A DNA stretch of 64,000 bases, taken from Aldehydirespirator sp965117015. GTDB taxonomy: Bacteria; Actinomycetota; Acidimicrobiia; Acidimicrobiales; Aldehydirespiratoraceae. A program made the position numbers and the translations under genes. The stretch lies in assembly GCA_965117015.1 (NCBI GenBank), contig OZ220747.1, positions 682,001 to 746,000 on the forward strand, written 5' to 3'. Shown here one piece after another: positions 41,897-49,992 of this stretch; position 1 is the stretch's first letter; each line of letters opens with the position of its first letter. Below the pieces are notes generated by a model that was given only the letters and a program-made list of their open reading frames with translations, had not been told where the DNA came from and ran no database searches.

Positions 41897-43393
41897 TCAG
41901 CCGCTGGGCGGGCGGGCGCCGACGGACATGCGTCGGCCGGCCTGCGGCGGCACCGGCATGGACGCGTGGGCCGCGGTGACCGCAGCCGCCGCGGCCGCCG
42001 GGCCTTGGAGTAGCGGCGCGCTGCGACCGGCTTCCATGTCCACGTGGACCAGCATCTGCTCGCCGGTGCAAAGCATCTCGCCGTCCCGGTCCATGGTGTG
42101 GAAGATGTGCAGCCGCTTGGCGTCGCTGCCGAGCATCTGGGTGGTGACCCTTAGCGGCTCGCCCAGCGAGGCCTCCCGCAGGTGGTTGAGGTGGGTCTCG
42201 ACCGTGTAGCAGGAGTGCCCGCCGGCCCGGTAGGCCTCATCGATTCCCAGGTAGCGGAACAGGGCGTCCGACGCCCACCCGAACACCGCCAGGTAAGCCC
42301 ACTCGGTCATGTGGCCGTTGTAGTCCACCCAGTCGGGCTCCACGACCGCCGAGTACAGGCTCAGCGGAGCCGGGACCTGGGCTCCGGGTGTCCATGGGTC
42401 GGCCTCGGTGGAGGCCTGAGCGGCCAGGATCCGGGCCTCCCGCTCGGCGACGAGGCGGCCGGCGCCGACTCCGGACGGTCGCAGCGCCCGCATCACGGCC
42501 AGCAGGCAGTCGTCCCGCTGCCGCTCCAACTCGGCGACGGACTGCCCGCCGGCCTGGATGTCGGTGCCCGCGGCCATGGCCTCGACGAGCTCCTCGGTCA
42601 GCTCGGGCGCCTCCAGCCGGGTCCACGGCAGCTTGAGCGCGGGCCCGAACTGGCCCAGCATGTGGCGCATCCCGCCCTCTCCCCCGGCCAGGTGGAACGT
42701 CAGGTTGGTGCCCATGGCCGCCCAGCGCAGGCCCGGCCCGTAGACGATCGAATCGTCCAGCTCGGCGGTGGTGGCGACGCCGTCGCTCACCAGGTGCAGG
42801 TTCTCGCGCCACAACGCCTCCTGCAGACGGTCCGACAGGTAACCCTCGACCTCGTTGCGCACCAGCAGCGGATGCATGACCAGGTCGTCGTAGTGGGCCA
42901 TCGCGGCCGCGACCGCCTCCTCGGCGGTGGCCTCACCGGGCACCACCTCGACCAGGGGCAGCAGGTACACCGGGTTGAACGGGTGGCCGATGAGAAGCCG
43001 CTCCGGATGGCTGAGCCCGTCGGCCAGACGGCTGGGCAGCAGCCCCGACGAGCTGCTGGCGATCACCGTCGCCGGCTCGGCCGCGTCGTCGAGCCGATAG
43101 AGCAGCGACCGCTTGACCGGTTCGTCCTCTGGGGCGCTCTCCTGCACCCAGTCGGCGTTGGCTGCGACCTCCTCCGGGCTGCCGGCCCACCGCAGCCGGG
43201 CCGGGTCGGCCCCCGGGAACAGTCCCAGCCGGGTGGCCGACGGCCAGGCCCGCTCGATGGCGGCCCGGACCCGTCCTTCGGCTTTGTCGCCGGGATCCCA
43301 GGCAACGACGTCGTGACCCCGGGCCAGAGCGCGCACCGCCCATCCGGAGCCGATCACTCCCGTTCCCGCCAGCCCGATGGTCCTCGCCGTCAC
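41897..43393 (-). CDS. lcdH: L-carnitine dehydrogenase/thioesterase fusion
   Basis: 498-aa bifunctional protein. Residues about 1-320 are a 3-hydroxyacyl-CoA-dehydrogenase-like NAD domain (GLAGTGVIGSGWAVRAL; IGHPFNPVYLLPLVEVVPG). From about 345 a hot-dog thioesterase follows, with EPDWVDYNGHMTEWAYL holding the catalytic Asp. Such fusions are known as L-carnitine dehydrogenase/betainyl-CoA thioesterase: carnitine to 3-dehydrocarnitine, and betainyl-CoA to glycine betaine. The intermediate cleavage enzyme (CdhC/BKACE) is not in the window. The start is GTG 43393 with GGGAGG; the upstream reading is Arg-rich. Confidence 0.87.
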   Translation of the reverse strand: MTARTIGLAGTGVIGSGWAVRALARGHDVVAWDPGDKAEGRVRAAIERAWPSATRLGLFPGADPARLRWAGSPEEVAANADWVQESAPEDEPVKRSLLYRLDDAAEPATVIASSSSGLLPSRLADGLSHPERLLIGHPFNPVYLLPLVEVVPGEATAEEAVAAAMAHYDDLVMHPLLVRNEVEGYLSDRLQEALWRENLHLVSDGVATTAELDDSIVYGPGLRWAAMGTNLTFHLAGGEGGMRHMLGQFGPALKLPWTRLEAPELTEELVEAMAAGTDIQAGGQSVAELERQRDDCLLAVMRALRPSGVGAGRLVAEREARILAAQASTEADPWTPGAQVPAPLSLYSAVVEPDWVDYNGHMTEWAYLAVFGWASDALFRYLGIDEAYRAGGHSCYTVETHLNHLREASLGEPLRVTTQMLGSDAKRLHIFHTMDRDGEMLCTGEQMLVHVDMEAGRSAPLLQGPAAAAAAVTAAHASMPVPPQAGRRMSVGARPPSG

Positions 43394-43499
43394 CGCGCCC
43401 TCCCGCCGGCCGCCCTCCGCGCCCGGCTGCAGTCCCGAATTTCCGCGCCGGGCCGAAGTATCGCATCGTCGGGCCTCGACGGTGCGCATAGCGGACTCG

Positions 43500-43505
43500 T
43501 AGTAT
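43500..43505 (+). promoter_or_regulatory. Putative leaderless -10 for the P450 operon
   Basis: TAGTAT, 7 nt before GTG 43513; TCGACG about 18 bp upstream could serve as -35. The 119-bp gap also drives the divergent carnitine operon. Confidence 0.45.
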
Positions 43506-43512
43506 CGAGTAC

Positions 43513-44739
43513 GTGGCCGAGCCGCTCGAATACAACCCTTACGCGTTCTCGGTGCACGACAACCCGTACGTCACCTACCGGCGGTTGCGGGACGAGGCGC
43601 CCGTCTACTGGAACGAGGAACTGAGCTTCTGGGCCCTCAGCCGCTTCGAGGACGTGCTCGAGGCGTTCAAGGACTACGAGACCTACTCCTCACGCGGAGG
43701 CGTTGCCCTGGAGGGCAGGCGGCCCATCGACAAGGCCCACCCCAAGTTTCAGGAGATCATCGAGATGGACCCGCCGGAGCACACCGCGCTGCGGGGTCTG
43801 GTGTCGCGGGTGTTCACCGTCCGGCGCGTGGCCCAGATGGAGGACGAGGTCCGCAGGATCGTCAACCACTACATCGACACCGTGATCGAGTCGGGACACT
43901 CCGACCTGATGGCCGATGTGGCCGGCAGCTTCCCGATGGATGTGATCTCGGCCGTGCTCGGGATACCCGAGTGCGACCGCGACATGCTGCGGGACCGCGC
44001 CGACCGGGGCCTGGCTCGCGAGGACGGGACCCTGGAGATCCCCCATGAGGCGATCGAGGCGATCCTCGAGGTGCTCGCCTACTTCACCGAGGATCTCAAA
44101 CGGCGGCGCGCCGGCGAGGTGCCTGGTGGCGGGTTGGTGTCGGACCTGCTGGGGCTGGAGGTCGACGGCCGCGCGCTGACCGAGCTCGAGTTGCTCGGCT
44201 TCTGCCTGCTGTTCACGTTCGCCGGGTTCGAGACGACGGCCAAGATGGTGGGCAACGCCGTCGAGCTGCTGTCGCGCCATCCTGATCAGCGGGCCGCGGT
44301 GGTGGCCGACCCGTCGCTGGTCCCCCAGACGGTGGAGGAGGTCGTCCGCTTCCATAGCTCCACCCAGTACATGCATCGCACCCTCACCCGTGACGTCGAG
44401 ATGCACGGCCAGCGGATGCGGGAGGGCGACTCGGTTCTGCTGCTGATCGGCGCGGCCAACCAGGACGAGCGGGAGTTCGGCCCCACCGCCGGCGATTTCG
44501 ACATCTTCCGCAAGGCCGACCGGCACGTGGGCTTCGGGTACGGCATCCACTTCTGCCTCGGCGCGGCTCTGGCCCGCCTGGAGGGCCGGGTCGCGCTGGA
44601 GGAGATCCACCGCCGCATGGGCGACTACACGGTGGACCACGAACACAAGGTCCGGTTCCACAGCGGCAACGTCAGCGGCTGGAAGAGCCTGCCCATCAGC
44701 TTCACGCCCGGACCCAAGCTGGCTAGCGTCTCGGGGTGA
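43513..44739 (+). CDS. Cytochrome P450
   Basis: Soluble bacterial P450 monooxygenase, 408 aa. The I-helix FAGFETTAKM, K-helix EEVVR and heme-binding loop FGYGIHFCLGAALAR (Cys ligand) are complete, and the Asn-X-Asp-Glu stretch GAANQDEREFGP precedes the heme region. It needs a ferredoxin and reductase, which are not nearby. Substrate unknown; translational coupling (4-nt overlap) to an NAD-binding dehydrogenase suggests sequential oxidation of one compound. Confidence 0.92.
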   Translation: MAEPLEYNPYAFSVHDNPYVTYRRLRDEAPVYWNEELSFWALSRFEDVLEAFKDYETYSSRGGVALEGRRPIDKAHPKFQEIIEMDPPEHTALRGLVSRVFTVRRVAQMEDEVRRIVNHYIDTVIESGHSDLMADVAGSFPMDVISAVLGIPECDRDMLRDRADRGLAREDGTLEIPHEAIEAILEVLAYFTEDLKRRRAGEVPGGGLVSDLLGLEVDGRALTELELLGFCLLFTFAGFETTAKMVGNAVELLSRHPDQRAAVVADPSLVPQTVEEVVRFHSSTQYMHRTLTRDVEMHGQRMREGDSVLLLIGAANQDEREFGPTAGDFDIFRKADRHVGFGYGIHFCLGAALARLEGRVALEEIHRRMGDYTVDHEHKVRFHSGNVSGWKSLPISFTPGPKLASVSG

Positions 44740-45602
44740 CCCGTTACGGCTACATCGGGCTGGGCATGATGGGCTCGGCCATGGCCGAGAACCTGATCCG
44801 CGGAGGCGGCGGATCGGTCACGGTCCACGACATCGATGCTGCTGCGATCGACGCGGCCGTCTCGCTGGGTGCCGAGGCGGGCGCGAGCGCGGCGGAGGTG
44901 GCGAGGGCCAGCGATGTGGTGAGCATCTGCGTGCCGGCTGCGGCCCACATCGAGGCGGTGCTGTCGGGACCGGGCGGCATCGTCGACGGAATCCACGACG
45001 GGCTCTGCGTGCTCCTCCACTCCACCGTGCATCCTGACACGGTGCTGGCCGCCCGGGATGTGGCCGCCGAGTGGGGCGTGCCCGTGTTCGACGCCTGCGT
45101 GGCCGGCGGGGCCGACAATGCGAGGGCCGGCAGCCTTACGGTTCTGGCCGGAGGGTTGGATGACATGCCCCCGGCAGCCCGTGAGGTACTCGATGTCTAC
45201 GCGGGCACGCTCATCGATGCCGGGCCGGTGGGCGCGGGCGCGGCCCTCAAGATCGCCATCAACGTGATGACCTACGCCCAGTTCGCAGCCGCGGCCGCGG
45301 CCCATGACATGGTGGCCACCACCGGCGGCGAGCCGGCGGCGCTGCTGGAGGCGTGGAGGTCGATGGGCCAGCTGGGAGCGTTGACCGAGCAGTACTGCGC
45401 CCTGCTGGAGATACCGGCCGAGCACATCCGGGGCGAACTGTTGACCATGCTGGAGACCCAGGCCGGGATCGCCGGAAAAGATCTGTCTCTGGCACTGGAG
45501 CTGGGCAGAACCAGGCCCGGTGCGGCCGGCGTGGTGGAGGCGGTTCGGGCCGCCATGCCCGCCGTCTACAACGTCCACGAAGCAAGTGAGGAGTCCGAAT
45601 GA
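44736..45602 (+). CDS. NAD(P)-dependent beta-hydroxyacid dehydrogenase
   Basis: 3-hydroxyisobutyrate-dehydrogenase-type enzyme, 288 aa. The N-terminal GYIGLGMMGSAMAENL is the dinucleotide fold, DACVAGGADNARAGSLTVLAGG is the substrate loop, and the conserved lysine is in GAALKIAINVMTYAQF. It probably oxidises a beta-hydroxy acid or reduces a semialdehyde. The gene starts with GTG overlapping the P450 stop and overlaps the next gene by 4 nt. Confidence 0.85.
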   Translation: MTRYGYIGLGMMGSAMAENLIRGGGGSVTVHDIDAAAIDAAVSLGAEAGASAAEVARASDVVSICVPAAAHIEAVLSGPGGIVDGIHDGLCVLLHSTVHPDTVLAARDVAAEWGVPVFDACVAGGADNARAGSLTVLAGGLDDMPPAAREVLDVYAGTLIDAGPVGAGAALKIAINVMTYAQFAAAAAAHDMVATTGGEPAALLEAWRSMGQLGALTEQYCALLEIPAEHIRGELLTMLETQAGIAGKDLSLALELGRTRPGAAGVVEAVRAAMPAVYNVHEASEESE

Positions 45603-46000
45603 GCGACGACAACACCGGTGACCGCCCCGCCGACGACACCTACGAGCGCGGCGTGGCCATGGTGACCGAGATCTACCAGGGAGAGGTCCCGGCGTTGCCC
45701 GAGGGCACCATGGCCTTCAACGACGTGATGATGCGCAGCCTGTTCGCCGAGGTGTGGGACCGCGACGTGCTGTCGATCCGGGACCGGCGGTTGCTCATCA
45801 TGGGCGTGATCGCGGCCCGGGGCTCGATCGACGTGTGGAAGCTCCAGGCCCAGTCAGCCCTCAAGCGAGGCGAACTGACCCCCGACCAGCTGCGGGAGAC
45901 CCTCATCGCGCTGGCCCCCTACGCCGGCTACCCCGTGGTCGCCCCGCTGATCGGCCCCTGCGAGACCGCCATCAACGACTGGACAGAAGCCCAAGCCTGA
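45599..46000 (+). CDS. Carboxymuconolactone decarboxylase-family protein
   Basis: CMD/AhpD-like all-helical protein, 133 aa. The core is SLFAEVWDRDVLSIRDRRLLIMGVIAARG then LTPDQLRETLIALAPYAGYPVV, typical of CMD proteins. The CxxC-x-x-H redox motif of AhpD is absent, so a decarboxylase/hydrolase-like or accessory role is more likely than peroxidase activity. It is the last gene of the P450 cassette. Confidence 0.8.
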   Translation: MSDDNTGDRPADDTYERGVAMVTEIYQGEVPALPEGTMAFNDVMMRSLFAEVWDRDVLSIRDRRLLIMGVIAARGSIDVWKLQAQSALKRGELTPDQLRETLIALAPYAGYPVVAPLIGPCETAINDWTEAQA

Positions 46001-46086
46001 CCAGCGACTGAGGCTGAGTTAGGGCCGGGGCGTCCAGGGGCGTGGAATTGAAGCCAGACGGCGCGCCCTAGCCCGAAGACGCTCGG

Positions 46087-47232
46087 TCACTCGACGGTCC
46101 ACACCAGGACGTTGAAGGCGCCCATGCCGGTCGGGTCGAGCAGGGCCTCGGCCTCGCGGGTTCGGCTGCGGGACTTCAGTGCGTCGAGGTCGCCGACGCC
46201 GGCCCGCTCGGCCCAGGCGGCCCGGCCCTCAGCCACCAGCTCGTCGATGCCGTAGCCCCTCAGGAACTCGGCCTGGGTGCACACTTCGGCCCGGTGGTCG
46301 GCCTGCACCTGGTCCAGAGCCATGTCCGCAGTGATGTCGCACGACCCCGGATCGGCCAGCCACCAAGAGCCGTCATCGTGGTCCCGATGGGTGCGCAGCC
46401 AACCCAATCCGGCCGCAGGATCATCCGACCGGCCGGCCCGCTCGGCCAGTACCTCGGTGGTCGCTCCGTAGTCAAGAGCGACGATCCGACCCGTCCCGAG
46501 CACCCGGTGGGCTTCCGCCACCCAACTGCGAGCGGCTCGCTGAACCGGCACCCGCGTCCCTGTCGCGACTTCGGGCAGCCCGGCAACAAGCTCACCGGAA
46601 GCGGGTGCCGCAACCAGCGAGAAGCGGTCGCTTACGCCATCCTCCACGGTGACCCGCAGTTCCTCCCAGCCGCCGCCAGTGCGGCGAACCACGTCGAAGG
46701 GCATGTTGTCCAGCAGCTCGTTGGCCACGATCACCCCCGCAGACACGCCCTGGGGCAATACGTCCGACACCTGGGCCACGCTCGCCACCAACGGATGCTC
46801 CGGGTGCAGCGCCCGCTGCGCCGGCGACAACTCCACCAGTACCATCCGCAACGCGCCCGCAGCCAGGCATCCCGGTTCGGAGGCCAGCACCGAGCGGGCC
46901 AGCGTGCCCGGCCCCGCCCCCCAGTCGATCACCGTGAAGGGATCGGGCTCGCCCAGCTCGGTCCACCATGTGTCCAGCGCCCGCGCCTGCACCGCCCCGA
47001 ACAGCGGCCCAACCTCCGGCGCAGTCAGGAAGTGTCCCGAACGCCCCCCGGCCCGCCCCCCACCAGGCCGCATGTAGAACCCACCATCGGCGTCGTACAG
47101 GCAGGCCTCCACATACTCGGACACCGGCATCGGGCCCCGGTCCGCGATCCTGACGGCGATCCGCTCGGCGAGCAGCGCTCGGACGTCATCGGCGTCCTTG
47201 CCCGCCGCAGGCGGCGTGACGGAATCAGCCAC
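46087..47232 (-). CDS. MidA/NDUFAF7-family methyltransferase
   Basis: SAM-dependent methyltransferase of the DUF185 family, about 381 aa. Motifs: VSEYVEACLYDADGGFYM, the SAM loop FTVIDWGAGPGTLARSV, VIVANELLDNMPFDVV and GRIVALDYGATTEV. The mitochondrial homologue NDUFAF7 dimethylates an arginine of the complex I 49-kDa subunit (NuoD homologue), and a nuo operon lies 1.2 kb away, so a complex I assembly role is an attractive inference. Start: GTG 47232, because TAGCGT sits 7 nt upstream; GTG 47256 is possible. Confidence 0.85.
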   Translation of the reverse strand: MADSVTPPAAGKDADDVRALLAERIAVRIADRGPMPVSEYVEACLYDADGGFYMRPGGGRAGGRSGHFLTAPEVGPLFGAVQARALDTWWTELGEPDPFTVIDWGAGPGTLARSVLASEPGCLAAGALRMVLVELSPAQRALHPEHPLVASVAQVSDVLPQGVSAGVIVANELLDNMPFDVVRRTGGGWEELRVTVEDGVSDRFSLVAAPASGELVAGLPEVATGTRVPVQRAARSWVAEAHRVLGTGRIVALDYGATTEVLAERAGRSDDPAAGLGWLRTHRDHDDGSWWLADPGSCDITADMALDQVQADHRAEVCTQAEFLRGYGIDELVAEGRAAWAERAGVGDLDALKSRSRTREAEALLDPTGMGAFNVLVWTVE

Positions 47233-47239
47233 GGTCCCA

Positions 47240-47278
47240 ACGCTACGGGCCGTCACCGCCGCGCACCCGCCCTAGTGT
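47240..47278. promoter_or_regulatory. Divergent leaderless promoter pair
   Basis: Minus strand TAGCGT (47240-47245) lies 7 nt before GTG 47232; plus strand TAGTGT (47273-47278) lies 6 nt before GTG 47285. Both fit TANNNT, and together they fix both starts. Confidence 0.45.
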
Positions 47279-47284
47279 GGGATC

Positions 47285-48415
47285 GTGAGAGCGGTGCCCG
47301 TGGCGCCGGGCGAGCGGATCACTGCGCTCGACGCGGTGCGCGGCGTGGCCGTGCTCGGCATCCTCACCATGAACGCCGTGTCCTACGGCCTGTCCCCCGC
47401 GGCCTATTGGAACTTGGATGCGGGCGGAAGCGACACGTGGCTCGACTGGCTGATCGGCGGCGCGGGCGAGGTGCTGTTCGATCAGAAGTTCATGGGCCTG
47501 TTCTCGCTGCTGTTCGGCGCCGGTGTCGTGCTGTTCGCCGAGCGAGCCGAGGCCAAGGGCCGGCGGGCCGGATGGTTCAGCCTGTGGCGAAACGTCCTGC
47601 TGCTGTTCATCGGTCTGGCCCATATGGCCCTATGGGACGGCGACATCCTGGTGGTCTATGCGGTCTGTGCGCCGCTGGTGATCCTGCTGCGCCGCAGGAA
47701 GCCGGCGACACTGCTGGTGGCCGGCTCGCTGATCGTGCTGTCGTCGGCCGCGGGAGCCGCGCTGGTGCAGTCGACCGTCGAGGATCCGATCGACCAGCTT
47801 GGCGAGGGCCTGTGGTTCGACGCCGGCGCTATGTCCGACGCCGTCGGCGGATGGTTCCTCTACGACGTCTTCGCCCGGGGCCTGGGCATGATGCTGATCG
47901 GCGTGGCGCTGTACCGCCTCGACGTGCTTACCGGTCGCCGCGACCGCGGCTTCTACCGCCGCATGGTCGCGACGGGGCTCTCGGTCGGGCTGCCGCTGGC
48001 CGCGCTGGGGCTTGTGCTGGTGGCCGCAGCAGGCTTTTCCGGCGATGTGGCCCTGGTCGGCTCGGTGCCCAACACCGTCGCCACCATCCCGATCGTGCTC
48101 GGCTACGTCGGCGTCGTCACGCTGTGGGACGCGGCCTCAGACTCGCCTCTGCGCAGGCGGGTACGCGCCGCTGGCCAGATGGCGCTGACCAACTACCTCA
48201 CACAGACGGTCATCGGCATAGTGGTGCTGCGCGGCCTGTTCGATCGCGGGCAGTTGAGCCGGACCGGCATCGCGGTGTTCGTGCTGGCGGTGTGGGCGCT
48301 TCAGCTGTGGTGGTCGCAGGCGTGGCTGGCCCGATTCCGCTTCGGCCCGGCCGAGTGGCTGTGGAGGATGGCGACCTACCGCCGCTGGCAACCACTACGC
48401 CTCAACTCCTCCTAG
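47285..48415 (+). CDS. DUF418-domain membrane protein
   Basis: 376-aa polytopic membrane protein related to the DUF418/YeiB family. It starts with RITALDAVRGVAVLGILTMN, a hallmark of the family, has LFGAGVVLFAERAEAKGR in the middle and ends with GQMALTNYLTQTVIGIVVL plus a Trp-rich C-terminus. About ten hydrophobic segments. Related to acyltransferase-3 folds; function unknown. Convergent with nuoN across a 40-bp gap. Confidence 0.82.
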   Translation: MRAVPVAPGERITALDAVRGVAVLGILTMNAVSYGLSPAAYWNLDAGGSDTWLDWLIGGAGEVLFDQKFMGLFSLLFGAGVVLFAERAEAKGRRAGWFSLWRNVLLLFIGLAHMALWDGDILVVYAVCAPLVILLRRRKPATLLVAGSLIVLSSAAGAALVQSTVEDPIDQLGEGLWFDAGAMSDAVGGWFLYDVFARGLGMMLIGVALYRLDVLTGRRDRGFYRRMVATGLSVGLPLAALGLVLVAAAGFSGDVALVGSVPNTVATIPIVLGYVGVVTLWDAASDSPLRRRVRAAGQMALTNYLTQTVIGIVVLRGLFDRGQLSRTGIAVFVLAVWALQLWWSQAWLARFRFGPAEWLWRMATYRRWQPLRLNSS

Positions 48416-48455
48416 ACCCGGCTCGACCGGCTCCTGTAGGTCTACGGACCGTGCG

Positions 48456-49985
48456 TCAACCGAGGCCAGTGGCTACCAGGGATACGTCGGTGAAGTGGCC
48501 TACCCATTGGGGGAGGATGCCGAAGGCTAGGGTCGCCGCACCTGTCAACACCAGGGCGGCTGTGACTGAGGTGGGGGTCTTGATGGGGGTGGTTGTGTCG
48601 AAGTCTGCGGACTCCGGTGGGGCTTCTGCCCACATGTGGCTGGCGATGCGGGCGTAGTAGTAGAGGGCTATCACCGAGTTGATGGCCACTATCACGCCGA
48701 GGGCGACGCCCCAGGCAGTGCCCGGGGAGATCAGGGCCAGCACGATCTCGAACTTGGCGAACCAGCCGCCCAGCGGCGGGATGCCGGCCAGGGCCATCAG
48801 GAAGATCGTCATCGCCACGGCCAGGCCCGGCGAGTAGCGGAACAGGCCCTTGTAGGTGTCGATCTCGGCCGAGGCTGTCCGGCGGGCCACTGCGATGATC
48901 ACCGCGAAGGCCCCCAGGTTCATGGCCGCGTAGATGGCCAGGTAGGTCACCACCGACGACAGGGCGTCGTCGGCCACCGCCAGCGACTCTCCGGCCACCG
49001 CCAGCGGCGCCAGCATGTAGCCGGCCTGGGCCACCCCCGAGTAGGCCAGCAGCCGCACCAGGTTGGTCTGGCGCAACGCCATCAGGTTGCCGCCGAACAT
49101 CGACGCCGCGGCCAGGGCCCACATCAGCGGCTGGTACACGTCGGCCCGGCCCCAGAAGCCCACGAACACCAGGCTCAGCAGGGCCACGAACCCGGCCGCC
49201 TTCGACGCCACCGACAGGAACGCGGTCACCGGCGTGGGGGCGCCCTCGTAGGTGTCGGGGGCCCAGGTGTGGAACGGGAACGCCGACACCTTGAAGCCGA
49301 AGCCGACCACCACGAAGATCACGCCCAGCGTGACCACCGCCAGCGGCGCGCCGTCTCCCGAGATGGCCGCGTCGATGTCGACCAGCATCGTGGAGCCGGC
49401 CGCCCCGTATAGCAGCGACATGCCGTAGAGCAGCACCGCGGAGGCGAACACCCCCATCAGGTAGTACTTGAGGCCGGCCTCGTTGCTGCGCAGGTCCCGC
49501 TTGCGCCAGGTGGCCATCAAGTACGCCGGGATCGACAGCAGCTCCAGGGCCACGAAGATCGTCACCAGGTCGCGGGCCGAGGCCATCACCACCATGCCCA
49601 GCACCGCGGAGAGCAGCATCTGGTAGTACTCGTTCTCCCAGTAGTCGCCCTCGGCGATGTAGTTGGTGGACAGCAGCACCACCACGTACCCGGCCAGCAG
49701 GAACACGGCCTTCATCACCAGCGAGTAGTCGTCGACGACGTACGCCCCCCAGAAGGTGGACCGGTCGGCTCCGTCCCACGCCAGGGTCAGCACCGGCACC
49801 ATCGAGGCCAGCAGACCGAACGACGCCAGCGCCGACACCACCGCCCTCCCCCGCTCCAGCCAGAGGATGTCGACCAGCGTCAGCAGCGCCCCGAATCCGA
49901 GCAGGGTCAGCTCGGGCGCTATGGCGTGCCAGTCGATCGCAGGCCGCTCGAAGGCGACGACCAGCGTCGAGACCGAACCCAGCAT
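48456..49985 (-). CDS. nuoN: NADH-quinone oxidoreductase subunit N
   Basis: Proton-pumping antiporter-like subunit of complex I, 509 aa, about 14 helices. Characteristic strings: LSIPAYLMATWRKRDLRSNEAGLKYYLMG, FKVSAFPFHTWAPDTYEGAPTPV, LLAYSGVAQAGYMLAPL. The C-terminus ends VSLVATGLG. It is the last gene of the operon and follows nuoM by 7 bp. Confidence 0.95.
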   Translation of the reverse strand: MLGSVSTLVVAFERPAIDWHAIAPELTLLGFGALLTLVDILWLERGRAVVSALASFGLLASMVPVLTLAWDGADRSTFWGAYVVDDYSLVMKAVFLLAGYVVVLLSTNYIAEGDYWENEYYQMLLSAVLGMVVMASARDLVTIFVALELLSIPAYLMATWRKRDLRSNEAGLKYYLMGVFASAVLLYGMSLLYGAAGSTMLVDIDAAISGDGAPLAVVTLGVIFVVVGFGFKVSAFPFHTWAPDTYEGAPTPVTAFLSVASKAAGFVALLSLVFVGFWGRADVYQPLMWALAAASMFGGNLMALRQTNLVRLLAYSGVAQAGYMLAPLAVAGESLAVADDALSSVVTYLAIYAAMNLGAFAVIIAVARRTASAEIDTYKGLFRYSPGLAVAMTIFLMALAGIPPLGGWFAKFEIVLALISPGTAWGVALGVIVAINSVIALYYYARIASHMWAEAPPESADFDTTTPIKTPTSVTAALVLTGAATLAFGILPQWVGHFTDVSLVATGLG

Positions 49986-49992
49986 CAGGGCG

